Shown: positions 1 through 8,671 of the stretch, in pieces
How the letters are laid out: each line of letters starts with the position of its first letter
Position numbering within the stretch: the first letter of the stretch is position 1
Assembly: GCF_003002025.1 (NCBI RefSeq)
Contig: NZ_PVZB01000011.1
Span: 218,913 to 282,912 of the forward strand
Direction: 5' to 3'
Length of the DNA stretch: 64,000 bases
From: Paraburkholderia sp. BL25I1N1
GTDB lineage: Bacteria > Pseudomonadota > Gammaproteobacteria > Burkholderiales > Burkholderiaceae
The notes under the pieces: model-generated
The model's database searches: none
What the model saw: only the letters and a program-made list of their open reading frames with translations
Told to the model about the DNA's origin: nothing
Translations under genes and position numbers: made by a program

Positions 1-620
1 AGGAACCGACCAAGCATCAATACGATTACGACGTCGCGACCGTGCATGGCTTTTTGCTGCAGCATGGGCTCGACAAAGAGATTCGCGTGAACATCGAGGC
101 CAATCATGCGACGCTCGCGGGCCACTCGTTTCATCACGAGATCGCCACGGCCTACGCGCTGGGTATTTTCGGCAGCGTCGACGCGAATCGCGGCGATCCG
201 CAAAACGGCTGGGATACGGATCAATTCCCAAATAGTGTGGAAGAACTGACGCTCGCCTTCTACGAAATTCTCAAACACGGCGGATTCACAACCGGCGGCA
301 TGAATTTCGATTCGAAAGTACGGCGCCAAAGCGTCGATCCGGAAGATCTGTTCTACGGTCACATTGGTGCGATCGATAACCTTGCGCTCGCCGTCGAACG
401 CGCGGCGGTACTGATTGAAAACGATCGTCTCGATCAATTCAAACGTCAGCGCTACGCGGGCTGGGATGCGGAGTTCGGCCGCAAGATTTCTTCCGGCGAT
501 TATTCGCTCTCCACGCTGGCCGAGGACGCAATGGCGCGCGGTCTGAACCCGCAGCACGCAAGCGGCCATCAGGAGTTGATGGAAAACATCGTGAATCAGG
601 CGATTTATAGCGGACGTTGA
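1..620 (+). CDS. xylA: Xylose isomerase, 3' part (start lies before the window)
   Basis: The open frame enters from the left edge (frame of base 3) and ends at TGA 618-620, giving about the last 205 residues. It interconverts D-xylose and D-xylulose in the cytoplasm, the first step of xylose use. Visible family signatures are the metal-site stretch IEANHATLAGHSFHHE, the GSVDANRGD and GWDTDQFPN motifs, and GGFTTGGMNFD with KVRRQS. All match E. coli-type XylA closely. The GTG at 42 is internal, not the start. The xylFGH transporter follows on the same strand 169 bp downstream, so this is a transport-plus-isomerase locus. Identity is very secure; only the N-terminal part is missing. Confidence 0.97.
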   Translation, partial: EPTKHQYDYDVATVHGFLLQHGLDKEIRVNIEANHATLAGHSFHHEIATAYALGIFGSVDANRGDPQNGWDTDQFPNSVEELTLAFYEILKHGGFTTGGMNFDSKVRRQSVDPEDLFYGHIGAIDNLALAVERAAVLIENDRLDQFKRQRYAGWDAEFGRKISSGDYSLSTLAEDAMARGLNPQHASGHQELMENIVNQAIYSGR

Positions 621-661
621 TCAGCGTTTCAGGAAGCAGTGCATCGAGAAGTCGCAACACC

Positions 662-693
662 AAAAAAAATCGCGCGGCCACGTCGACCGCGCG
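662..693. other. A-tract plus 7-bp hairpin between xylA and xylF
   Basis: An A-run (662-669) is followed by a perfect hairpin, CGCGCGG (671-677) and CCGCGCG (687-693), with a 9-nt loop. In the plus direction there is no U-run after it, so it is more likely a processing or stability element that sets xylA versus xylFGH levels. In the minus direction it would look like an intrinsic terminator, but no minus gene lies here. The role is inferred. Confidence 0.4.
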
Positions 694-789
694 AAACAGG
701 AAGCTTTGGGTTGTCGCTTGTCCGGTCTTGTGGCTCGCAGCGCAAACCGTCCAATCCGGTATTCCGGCTATCAGAAGAAGGAGACAGAG

Positions 790-1818
790 ATGAAATTCGC
801 AACGCGTCGTAACGTATTGAGTTCGCTCGTATGTGGAGCGGTGCTCGCCAGCCTGTCGCTTGCCGCGCCGCTCGCGCATGCAAGCAAGGATCACCCGGAA
901 ATTGGCTTCTGTATCGACGATCTGCGCGTCGAGCGCTGGTCGCGCGATCGTGACTATTTCGTCGCCGCAGCGGAAAAACTCGGTGCGAAAGTGTCGGTGC
1001 AATCCGCCGATGCGAGCGAAGCGCGGCAGATCTCGCAGATCGAAAACCTGATCTCGCGCGGCGTCGATGTCATCGTGATCGTGCCGTTCAATTCGAAGAC
1101 GCTCGGTAACGTGGTCGCCGAAGCAAAGAAAGCGGGCATCAAGGTGGTTTCATATGACCGCCTGATTCTCGACGCCGATGTCGACGCCTATATTTCGTTC
1201 GATAACGAGAAGGTCGGCGAATTGCAGGCGCAAGGCGTCTACAATGCGCAGCCGAAGGGCAACTACTTCCTGCTCGGCGGCGCGCCGACCGACAACAACG
1301 CGAAGATGTTGCGCGAAGGTCAGCTCAAGATACTGAAGCCCGCCATCGATAAAGGCGACATCAAAGTAGTCGGTCAGCAGTGGGTGCCGGAATGGAGCGC
1401 GTCCACGGCGCTGCGCATTGTCGAAGATGCGCTGACGGCGAATAACAACAAGATCGACGCGATCGTCGCCTCGAACGACGGCACCGCGGGCGGTGCGATC
1501 CAGGCGCTCGCCGCGCAGCACATGGCGGGCAAAGTGCCGGTATCGGGCCAGGACGCGGACCTCGCGGCCGTGAAACGTGTGATTGCCGGCACGCAGACCA
1601 TGACCGTCTACAAGCCGCTGAAACTGATTGCCGGCGAAGCGGCCAAGCTCTCCGTGGCGCTTGCAAAGGGCGAAAAACCCGCCTTTAACTCGCAATACGA
1701 CAACGGCAAGAAGAAAGTCGACACGGTGCTCCTGCAACCCACGTTGCTCACCAAGAGCAATGTCGATGTAGTCGTCAAGGACGGCTTCTATAGCCAGGCC
1801 CAGCTCGCGAGCCAATGA
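790..1818 (+). CDS. xylF: D-xylose ABC transporter, periplasmic binding protein
   Basis: A 342-residue periplasmic sugar-binding protein that captures D-xylose for the XylGH importer. The ATG at 790 is chosen over upstream starts because an AGAAGGAGA ribosome site (775-783) precedes it and the protein then begins with a normal signal peptide (MKFATRRN, a hydrophobic core, then AHA before SKDHPEIGF). The mature part is a type I periplasmic binding fold: IGFCIDDLRVERW at the start, the hinge stretch RGVDVIVIVPFNSKT, SYDRLI, and IVASNDGTAGGAIQAL. The family length is about 330, so it is complete. XylG and xylH follow. Substrate assignment rests on similarity to XylF and on adjacent xylA. Confidence 0.95.
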   Translation: MKFATRRNVLSSLVCGAVLASLSLAAPLAHASKDHPEIGFCIDDLRVERWSRDRDYFVAAAEKLGAKVSVQSADASEARQISQIENLISRGVDVIVIVPFNSKTLGNVVAEAKKAGIKVVSYDRLILDADVDAYISFDNEKVGELQAQGVYNAQPKGNYFLLGGAPTDNNAKMLREGQLKILKPAIDKGDIKVVGQQWVPEWSASTALRIVEDALTANNNKIDAIVASNDGTAGGAIQALAAQHMAGKVPVSGQDADLAAVKRVIAGTQTMTVYKPLKLIAGEAAKLSVALAKGEKPAFNSQYDNGKKKVDTVLLQPTLLTKSNVDVVVKDGFYSQAQLASQ

Positions 1819-1897
1819 GCGTAACGTGTGCGCGGCGGACTTCGATGCGTGTCATGCGCATCGGCGCCGTCGCGCGCCTTGCAGCGAGGCATAGCGA

Positions 1898-3457
1898 ATG
1901 ACGCAAGCTCTCATGACGATGCGTGGCATCGTCAAGGCGTTTTCCGGCGTGAAGGCGCTCGACGGCATCGACCTCACGGTCGCGCCCGGCGAATGCGTGG
2001 GCCTGTGCGGCGAGAACGGCGCGGGCAAATCGACGCTGATGAAAGTGCTCTCGGGCGTGTATCCGTGGGGCACGTGGGACGGCGAAATCATCTGGGAAGG
2101 CGAGCCGCTGAAAGCCGCCAGCGTGCGCGATACCGAACGCGCCGGCATCATCATCATTCACCAGGAGTTGATGCTGGTGCCGGAGTTGTCGGTGGCGGAG
2201 AACATCTTTCTCGGCAATGAAATCACGCTGCCCGGCGGCCGCATGAATTACGCCGCGATGTACCAGCGCGCCGACGAACTGCTGCGCGAACTTGGCATCA
2301 GCGGAATTAACGCCGCACAGCCGGTGATGAACTATGGCGGCGGCCATCAACAGTTGATCGAGATTGCGAAGGCGCTGAACAAGCGCGCCAAGCTGCTGAT
2401 TCTCGATGAACCGTCTTCTTCGCTGACTTCTTCCGAGATCCGCATTCTGCTCGACATTGTGCGCGATCTGAAGCGGCGCGGCGTGGCCTGCGTGTACATC
2501 TCGCACAAGCTCGATGAAGTGGCGGCCGTGTGCGACACGATCAGCGTGATTCGCGACGGGCGTCATGTCGCGACCGAGCCAATGCGCGCGCTCACCACCG
2601 ACCGCATCATTTCGTTGATGGTAGGCCGCGAAATCAAGAACCTGTTTCCACGCGAGCCGCATCCGATCGGCGACGTGATCTTCGAGGCGCGCCACGTCAC
2701 GTGTTTCGATGTGACCAATCCACGCCGCAAGCGTGTGAACGACGTGTCGTTCGCGCTGCGGCATGGCGAGATTCTCGGCGTGGCCGGTCTCGTCGGCGCG
2801 GGGCGCACGGAGTTGATGCAGGCGATCTTCGGCGCGTATCCGGGCGAGAGCGAGGCGACCGTGGTGATGGACGGCAAGCCGCGGAAGATTCGCGCACCCG
2901 TCGATGCGATTCGCGCAGGCATCGGCATGGTGCCGGAAGATCGCAAACGCCACGGCATCGTGCCGGGGCTGAGCGTCGGCCATAACATCACGCTCGCGGT
3001 GTTGCAGCGCTTCGCATCGGGCGGGCGAATCGACTCCGCAGCCGAACTCGATACGATTCATACGGAGATGAAGCGGCTTTCGGTGCGCGCCGCGCATCCC
3101 ATGTTGTCGATCGCGAGTCTGTCGGGCGGTAATCAGCAAAAGGCCGTGCTGACACGCATGTTGCTGACCAATCCGAAGGTGCTGATTCTCGACGAGCCCA
3201 CGCGCGGCGTCGACGTCGGTGCGAAATATGAAATCTACAAGCTGATCTTTCAACTGGCGCAGCGCGGCATGTCGATCGTGATGGTGTCCTCCGAATTACC
3301 TGAAGTGCTCGGCATCAGCGATCGCGTGCTGGTGATCGGTGAAGGCGAGTTGCGAGGCGATTTCATCAACGACAGCCTCACGCAAGAGGACATTCTCAGC
3401 GCCGCGATCCGTCCCGTGCAGCGATCCCCGAACCCAACCGCAGCGAGTGCCGCATGA
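1898..3457 (+). CDS. xylG: Xylose ABC transporter, duplicated ATP-binding subunit
   Basis: A 519-residue cytoplasmic ATPase with two ABC domains, as in sugar importers of the RbsA/XylG class. Domain 1 has Walker A GENGAGKST, a variant signature YGGGHQQLIEIAKAL and Walker B LLILDEPSSSLT. Domain 2 has a degenerate Walker A (GLVGAGRTE), signature SLSGGNQQKAVLTRM and Walker B VLILDEPTRGVDVGAKYEIY. Degeneration of the second P-loop is usual in this subfamily. Its stop overlaps the xylH start by four bases (ATGA), so translation is coupled. It energises xylose uptake together with XylF and XylH. Confidence 0.95.
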   Translation: MTQALMTMRGIVKAFSGVKALDGIDLTVAPGECVGLCGENGAGKSTLMKVLSGVYPWGTWDGEIIWEGEPLKAASVRDTERAGIIIIHQELMLVPELSVAENIFLGNEITLPGGRMNYAAMYQRADELLRELGISGINAAQPVMNYGGGHQQLIEIAKALNKRAKLLILDEPSSSLTSSEIRILLDIVRDLKRRGVACVYISHKLDEVAAVCDTISVIRDGRHVATEPMRALTTDRIISLMVGREIKNLFPREPHPIGDVIFEARHVTCFDVTNPRRKRVNDVSFALRHGEILGVAGLVGAGRTELMQAIFGAYPGESEATVVMDGKPRKIRAPVDAIRAGIGMVPEDRKRHGIVPGLSVGHNITLAVLQRFASGGRIDSAAELDTIHTEMKRLSVRAAHPMLSIASLSGGNQQKAVLTRMLLTNPKVLILDEPTRGVDVGAKYEIYKLIFQLAQRGMSIVMVSSELPEVLGISDRVLVIGEGELRGDFINDSLTQEDILSAAIRPVQRSPNPTAASAA

Positions 3458-4653
3458 CGCCCGACGTTACTTCCCAACGCGCCGACGAAGCCGCGCCGCG
3501 AGGCGCATTCGCCGGTCCGCAGCGCATTCAGCAATTGTTCGCGCGCTACAAGATTCTCGCGCTGCTGATTGCCGTGGCCGCGATCTGGATTTTCTTTTCG
3601 ATGCTCACGCACGGCGCGTTCGTCACGCCGCGCAATCTGTCGAACCTGCTGCGGCAGATGTCGATTACCGGCATGCTCGCGTGCGGCATGGTGTTCGTGA
3701 TCATTGCCGGCGAGATCGATCTGTCGGTCGGATCGCTGCTCGGTTTGCTCGGCGGCGTGGCGGCGATACTCGACGTTAACCGGCACTGGCCGATCGGCGT
3801 CACGTTGCCCGTGGTGATGCTGCTCGGCGTGCTGGTCGGCATGTTCAACGGATGGTGGTCCACCTATCGGCGTGTGCCTTCGTTCATTGTCGGGCTCGGC
3901 GGCATGCTCGCGTATCGCGGCATTCTGCTCGGCGTGACCGGTGGATCGACGATCGCGCCGGTGTCGGACGGTTTCGTGTTCGTCGGCCAAGGATATTTGC
4001 CGCGGCTCGCGGGTGACACGCTCGCGGTGGTGCTGTTTCTGCTGCTCGCCTTTCTGACGATACGGCAGCGCCGCAATCGCGAGCGTTATCAGTTGCGCGT
4101 GGTGCCGGTCTGGCAGGACGTGGTCAAGGTGGTCGGCGCGGGTGTGATACTCGCCGGTTTCGTTGCCACGCTCGATCGGTATGGCGGTATTCCGGTGCCG
4201 GTGCTGTTGCTGCTCGCGTTGCTGGGTATCTTTACGTGGATTGCCACGCAGACCGTGTTCGGGCGACGTATCTACGCGGTCGGTTCGAACCTCGAAGCGA
4301 CGCGGCTCTCAGGCGTCAACACCAATCGCGTGAAACTGGCGATCTTCGCGCTGATGGGGCTGATGTGCGCGTTCGGCGGCATCGTGAACACGGCGCGGTT
4401 GGCGGCGGGCTCGCCGTCGGCGGGATCGATGGGTGAACTCGATGCGATTGCCGCGTGCTTTATCGGCGGGACGTCGATGCGCGGCGGTTCCGGCACGGTC
4501 TACGGCGCGCTGATCGGCGCGCTGGTGATGGCAAGCCTGGACAACGGCATGTCGATGCTCGACGTCGACGCTTATTGGCAGATGATTGTGAAGGGCAGCA
4601 TTCTCGTGCTGGCCGTTTGGATCGATGTCGTGTCGGGGTCGAACCGGCGGTGA
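3454..4653 (+). CDS. xylH: Xylose ABC transporter, permease subunit
   Basis: A 399-residue inner-membrane permease with a run of hydrophobic helices. It contains the sugar-permease signature MVFVIIAGEIDLSVGSLLGL and the C-terminal segment ACFIGGTSMRGGSGTVYGAL, both typical of XylH/RbsC-type (BPD_transp_2) proteins. It starts inside the end of xylG (4-bp overlap), confirming one operon xylFGH. No xylR regulator follows: the next gene is convergent. No clear terminator is visible in the 60 bp after the stop. Confidence 0.95.
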   Translation: MTPDVTSQRADEAAPRGAFAGPQRIQQLFARYKILALLIAVAAIWIFFSMLTHGAFVTPRNLSNLLRQMSITGMLACGMVFVIIAGEIDLSVGSLLGLLGGVAAILDVNRHWPIGVTLPVVMLLGVLVGMFNGWWSTYRRVPSFIVGLGGMLAYRGILLGVTGGSTIAPVSDGFVFVGQGYLPRLAGDTLAVVLFLLLAFLTIRQRRNRERYQLRVVPVWQDVVKVVGAGVILAGFVATLDRYGGIPVPVLLLLALLGIFTWIATQTVFGRRIYAVGSNLEATRLSGVNTNRVKLAIFALMGLMCAFGGIVNTARLAAGSPSAGSMGELDAIAACFIGGTSMRGGSGTVYGALIGALVMASLDNGMSMLDVDAYWQMIVKGSILVLAVWIDVVSGSNRR

Positions 4654-4716
4654 GGTGGAAGGCGCGGAAGGGCGGCAACGCATCACTTTTCGCTGAGGCG
4701 AATTGCGAGCTACCTA

Positions 4717-5142
4717 TCAGCGCACCTGCGCGGCGACGGCTGCGCCCGGTTTGCTACGCCGTGTGGACCCCTTCGTCCTTGGCTTCTTCACTGCTGCCGG
4801 TTTCTTTGCTGTTGCAACAGGCCTCTTGCGGGCCGGGGTTTTATCCATGGAGTTGCGTTTCACTGGGCCGTCCAGCACGCGCATCTCGATACGCATGTCC
4901 GCCGCGACCGCCATGTTGACCAACGCGTCGAGCGCGAACAGGTTGATTTTGCCGCGTATGAGGTCGGACACGCGAGGTTGCGTGACGCAGAAGCACTTGG
5001 CCGCTTCCGCCTGGCTCATGCCGGTGCGGGCGATATGGTCTTTGATCGCCATCATCAACACCGAGCGAAGCTTCATGTTCTCCGCCTGCTCGGGCGTGTC
5101 TTCGATAGCGTCCCAGACGCTGGAAAATGTTCGATTGCTCAT
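4717..5142 (-). CDS. higA: HigA-type antitoxin, XRE helix-turn-helix, long basic tail
   Basis: A 141-residue protein. Residues about 25-95 form an XRE helix-turn-helix (SQAEAAKCFCVTQPRVSDLI) of the HigA/phage-associated class. The last 45 residues are a Lys/Arg/Ala/Pro-rich tail resembling a histone-H1-like DNA-binding extension, longer than usual for this family. Its start overlaps the stop of the upstream toxin gene by 4 bp, giving toxin-first order, the hallmark of higBA loci. It probably neutralises the toxin and represses the shared promoter. The assignment comes from domain type and order; the exact antitoxin subfamily is uncertain. Confidence 0.8.
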   Translation of the reverse strand: MSNRTFSSVWDAIEDTPEQAENMKLRSVLMMAIKDHIARTGMSQAEAAKCFCVTQPRVSDLIRGKINLFALDALVNMAVAADMRIEMRVLDGPVKRNSMDKTPARKRPVATAKKPAAVKKPRTKGSTRRSKPGAAVAAQVR

Positions 5143-5474
5143 GCCTTAACCTCTTTCATTTCGCGGTAGCGCTTGGCGGCGAGATCCAGATCTGTTTTGC
5201 TGATCTTTTGCGTCTTTTTCTGGAAGCAATGCAGCACGTAGATCGCGTCTTCAAATTTTGCGACGTAAATGATCCGGAATGCACCGTTTGCGTCGCGAAT
5301 CCGAATTTCCCGTGCGCCCGGGCCTATCGTATTCATGGGTTTCCAGTCGTCGGGATCACGACCGCGCTGGACCTGATCGAGTTGATGGCCGGCGTCGCGT
5401 CGCGCGGAAAGCGGGAACTCGCGCAAGTCGTCCAGTGAGTTACCGCAGAACTTGAGTGACTTCGCATCGATCAT
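5139..5474 (-). CDS. higB: HigB/Gp49-like toxin of the RelE superfamily
   Basis: A 111-residue protein matching the phage-derived Gp49-like family: an N-terminal KSLKFCGNSLDDLREFP, a central GAREIRIRDANGAFRIIYVAKF, then YVLHCFQKKTQKISKTDLDLA. Family members are RelE-fold ribosome-dependent mRNA interferases; that activity is inferred, not seen. The start ATG at 5474 matches the usual family N-terminus. It lies only 5 nt from a perfect TATAAT, leaving no room for a ribosome site, so the mRNA may be leaderless. The gene is translationally coupled to the downstream HTH antitoxin. Confidence 0.82.
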   Translation of the reverse strand: MIDAKSLKFCGNSLDDLREFPLSARRDAGHQLDQVQRGRDPDDWKPMNTIGPGAREIRIRDANGAFRIIYVAKFEDAIYVLHCFQKKTQKISKTDLDLAAKRYREMKEVKA

Positions 5475-5851
5475 TTACGATTATACAAAAATTTGTATGA
5501 GAGGGTAGTCGGCAGAATGTGATGAAGTTGCTATTTTTGCGCTGAACTCACAGCATTGCGTGCTCCGCGCAGCCTACATTTGAGTCAGATCAGAAATCCG
5601 ATAACGTCGCAAATAGGACGCGCTGGCTAATCCACTTCGTCCTGCTCACCCCCATTTAATGAAACACCCCACGACAACCCCCCATCCCCACCATCCTCCC
5701 CATCCCCCGCCCCAAGCCGCCCTGACTTGAACCCACGCATTTAAGTCCCACATCCGTGGCCCGTCTTATTACTATTCCGAGGAACAACGCCAGGCGCCGA
5801 CCCGCGCTCTCACAGCTTTCCAGCCATCGTGCAAGCTGATCGAACCATGCC
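5475..5851. other. Intergenic region with C-rich (G-quadruplex-capable) tract
   Basis: No convincing gene is seen in these 377 bases between the divergent higB and iorB genes. The left end holds the higBA promoter. From 5667 to 5713 there are six C-runs of 4-6 bases separated by short spacers, so the minus strand could form G-quadruplexes. No clear sigma-70 promoter for the downstream iorB gene was found. Confidence 0.6.
5480..5498 (-). promoter_or_regulatory. higBA promoter with operator-like palindrome
   Basis: Read on the minus strand, a perfect -10 box TATAAT occupies 5485-5480. It overlaps an inverted repeat with arms ATACAAA (5483-5489) and TTTGTAT (5492-5498) around two bases. A palindrome over the -10 is where an autorepressing antitoxin would bind. 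No good -35 is visible. The predicted transcription start coincides with the toxin ATG at 5474. Confidence 0.6.
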
Positions 5852-8122
5852 ATGTTGAAACGCAGAACCTTTCTGCTCGGCGGCGCCGGCGCTGTCGGCG
5901 CGTTGCTGGTCGGCTGGTCGGTGCTGCCGCCAGGACAGCGTTTGACCACGTCCATGCCGCTGCCGGCGCAAGGCACGCAAGTGGCGCTCAACGGCTGGGT
6001 CAAGATTGCCGCCGAGAACAGCGTGACGATCATGATGTGCAAGGCGGAAATGGGGCAGGGCATCCATACCGGTCTCGCCATGCTGCTTGCCGAAGAACTG
6101 GACGCCGACTGGTCGCGGGTGCGCGTCGAAGACTCGCCCATCGACAGGATCTACAACAGCGTGCAAAGCATCATCGACGACTTGCCGTTTCGCCCCGACA
6201 ACGACAGTACCGTCAAGCGCGCCACCGTCTGGATGACCCGCAAGCTGGTGCGCGAAGCCGGCACGATGATGACAGGTGGTTCATCGAGCATCAACGATCT
6301 ATGGACGCCCATGCGCGAAGCCGGCGCGTCGGCCCGCGCCATGCTGATCGGCGCGGCGGCCGCGCAATGGAAAGTGCCGCCCGGCGAGTGCCGCGCTGAA
6401 GGCGGCCAGGTGCTGCACCCGTCAGGGCATAAAGCGAGCTTCGGCGAATTGTCGTCGATGGCCGCGCAGCAGCCGCTGCCGCGCAAGGTGACGCTAAAAG
6501 ATCCCGCCGACTTCAAGCTGATCGGCAAACCGCTGCGCCGTATCGAAGCGGCGTCGAAGATCAACGGTACGGCGCGCTTCGGCATCGACGTGCTGCCGGA
6601 CCGCCTGCTCTACGCGAGTGTCGTAATGTGTCCAACGCTCGGCGGCACGGTGGCGAAGTTCGACGCGACGGCCGCCCGCAAAATGCCGGGCTTCCTCAAG
6701 GCGTTCGCTGTCGCGCCGTACAGCGGCGGGACCGGCGGCGTCGCCGTGATCGCCGACAACCCGTTCCGCGCGATGAACGCAGTCGCCGCCATCGACGCGA
6801 CCTGGCACGATGGCCCGGCAGCGAAGCTGTCGAACGCGGACGTGGACCGCCGCCTCGCGCAAGCACTCGACGACAGCGACGGCCACGCCTATTACCGCCT
6901 CGGCGACGTCGATGCTGCCATGACCCGCGCGGCGCGCACCGTCAGCGCGGAATATCGTGCGCCGTATCTCGCGCACGGCGCGGTCGAACCGCTCAACTGC
7001 ACCGTGCAGGTCGCGGACGGTACAGCCACGGTCTGGGTCTCCACGCAAATGCCCGGCCTCGCGCGGCACCATGTGGCGAAAGTACTGGAACTCGACGAGG
7101 ATAAAGTCGACGTGCAAACGCTTCTGCTCGGCGGCGCGTTCGGCCGTCGTCTGGAGCTGGATTTCATCGCTCAGGCCGCGGCGATCGCGCGCGAGGGCGG
7201 GGGCCGTCCGGTGCAAACGCTCTGGTCGCGAGCGCAGGATTTCACCCACGACTTCTATCGTCCGGCGTGCCTGTCGCGGCTGAAGGCCGGTTTCGACAAC
7301 GACGGCAAACTGGTGGCATGGCAGGCCACGTCGGCAAGTCAGGCGATCGTGCCGGAAGCGCTCGCGCGTTACTACGGCGCGCCGCGTCTTCCCATCGACA
7401 AGACCACCTGCGAAGGCGCCTTCGATCAGCCCTATGAATGGCCCGCTGCGCGCGTCGCGCACAAGATCGTCGAATTGCCGGTGCCGGTCGGGTTCTGGCG
7501 TTCGGTGGGTCACTCGCATCAGGCGTTCTTCACCGAGGGCTTTACCGACGAACTTGCGGTAGCGACCGGCAAAGACCCGCTTGCGTTTCGCGCCGCGCTG
7601 CTCGAGCAGCATCCGCGGCATCTGGCGGTGTTAAAGCGCGTGGCGGCTCTGTCGGACTGGGAGCATCCGCTAGCGCGTGCCGCCGACGGCGCGCCGCGCG
7701 CGCGTGGCGTCGCGTTGCACGAGGCGTTCGGCAGTGTGGTCGCGCAGGTCGCGGAGGTGTCGATCGGGCCGGGTAAGAAGATTCGGGTGCATCGGGTGAT
7801 CTGCGTGATCGATTGCGGCATGCCGGTGAATCCGAATCTGATTCGGCAGCAGATGGAGAGCGCGGTTGTCTTCGGTTTATCCACCGCGTTGCAGGACGAG
7901 ATCACACTCGTCGACGGACAGGTACAGCAAAAAAACTTTCTGGATTTCCCGGTGGTGCGAATGGACGATTGCCCGGTGATCGACACGGACATCGTGCCGA
8001 GCCAGATGCATCCGCAAGGCGTGGGTGAAGCGGGCGTGCCGCCGGTGGCGCCGGCGGTGGCTAATGCGGTGTTCAAGCTGACGGGCCAGCGCTTGCGCTC
8101 GCTGCCGTTGAAACTGGCGTGA
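5852..8122 (+). CDS. iorB: Molybdopterin large subunit, isoquinoline 1-oxidoreductase / aldehyde oxidase type
   Basis: A 756-residue molybdenum hydroxylase large subunit of the IorB class, in which two Mo-binding aldehyde-oxidase-type domains follow each other. It starts MLKRRTFLLGGAGAVGALL, a twin-arginine signal, so it is folded in the cytoplasm and exported with its cofactor. Cofactor-binding motifs seen are KAEMGQGIHTGLAMLLAEE near residue 65, LLGGAFGRRLELDF in the middle, and GVGEAGVPPVAPAVANAV near the end, whose Glu is the usual catalytic base. The partner 2Fe-2S subunit follows 34 bp downstream. The substrate (N-heterocycle or aldehyde) cannot be told from sequence. No cytochrome or XdhC-type maturation gene is adjacent. 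Confidence 0.88.
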   Translation: MLKRRTFLLGGAGAVGALLVGWSVLPPGQRLTTSMPLPAQGTQVALNGWVKIAAENSVTIMMCKAEMGQGIHTGLAMLLAEELDADWSRVRVEDSPIDRIYNSVQSIIDDLPFRPDNDSTVKRATVWMTRKLVREAGTMMTGGSSSINDLWTPMREAGASARAMLIGAAAAQWKVPPGECRAEGGQVLHPSGHKASFGELSSMAAQQPLPRKVTLKDPADFKLIGKPLRRIEAASKINGTARFGIDVLPDRLLYASVVMCPTLGGTVAKFDATAARKMPGFLKAFAVAPYSGGTGGVAVIADNPFRAMNAVAAIDATWHDGPAAKLSNADVDRRLAQALDDSDGHAYYRLGDVDAAMTRAARTVSAEYRAPYLAHGAVEPLNCTVQVADGTATVWVSTQMPGLARHHVAKVLELDEDKVDVQTLLLGGAFGRRLELDFIAQAAAIAREGGGRPVQTLWSRAQDFTHDFYRPACLSRLKAGFDNDGKLVAWQATSASQAIVPEALARYYGAPRLPIDKTTCEGAFDQPYEWPAARVAHKIVELPVPVGFWRSVGHSHQAFFTEGFTDELAVATGKDPLAFRAALLEQHPRHLAVLKRVAALSDWEHPLARAADGAPRARGVALHEAFGSVVAQVAEVSIGPGKKIRVHRVICVIDCGMPVNPNLIRQQMESAVVFGLSTALQDEITLVDGQVQQKNFLDFPVVRMDDCPVIDTDIVPSQMHPQGVGEAGVPPVAPAVANAVFKLTGQRLRSLPLKLA

Positions 8123-8156
8123 AGCAGGCCGAATTCAAGAACACAGGGAGACAGTC

Positions 8157-8618
8157 ATGGGATCGCTGAACATCAACGGCCGGGCGGTGGCGGTACAGAG
8201 CGAACCGGACATGCCGCTTCTGTGGGTGCTGCGTTGCGAACTCGGCATGACGGGCACCAAGTTCGGCTGTGGCGTGGGTATTTGCGGCGCGTGTACGATC
8301 CATGTGGACGGCGAACCGAACTTCGCCTGTCAGACGCTCATGTCGAGCCTGCACGCGCAGAAGATCACGACCATTGAGGGTTTGCAGGGTCCGGAAGCAC
8401 AAGCGTTGAAGGCCGCGTGGATCGATCTCGACGTGGTGCAGTGCGGCTATTGCCAGAGCGCCCAATTGATGGCGGCCTGCGCGCTGCTCAAGCACAATCC
8501 CAAACCGACCGACGCGGACATCGACACGGCAATGTCGCACATCGTGTGCCGTTGCGGCACGTACCCACGGGTAAGGGCGGCGATTCACCAGGCAGCGGCA
8601 AAGCGTCGGCCTGCGTGA
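8157..8618 (+). CDS. iorA: 2Fe-2S small subunit of the molybdenum hydroxylase
   Basis: A 153-residue electron-transfer subunit with two 2Fe-2S clusters. The N-terminal ferredoxin-like cluster uses CGVGICGACTIHVDG plus a later Cys (NFACQT). The C-terminal four-helix cluster uses CGYCQSAQLMAAC and CRCGTYPRV. There is no signal peptide, so it is presumably carried out of the cell with the Tat-bearing large subunit. An AGGGAGA-type ribosome site sits before the ATG. Gene order here is large subunit then small subunit. Confidence 0.93.
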   Translation: MGSLNINGRAVAVQSEPDMPLLWVLRCELGMTGTKFGCGVGICGACTIHVDGEPNFACQTLMSSLHAQKITTIEGLQGPEAQALKAAWIDLDVVQCGYCQSAQLMAACALLKHNPKPTDADIDTAMSHIVCRCGTYPRVRAAIHQAAAKRRPA

Positions 8619-8671
8619 CGCCGCCGACGAGTTCCGCGTTCACCCCTAACGAAAGAGTCCGCTGCGCACGC

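Noticed and set aside
1150..1815. Long minus-strand open frame opposite xylF, and similar long antisense frames throughout
   Set aside because: They are antisense shadows caused by high GC at third positions; they lack ribosome sites and domain character and lie opposite clear genes.
1775..3253. 492-codon minus-strand frame opposite xylG
   Set aside because: Composition is His/Arg-rich shadow sequence, and xylG on the plus strand has intact ABC motifs.
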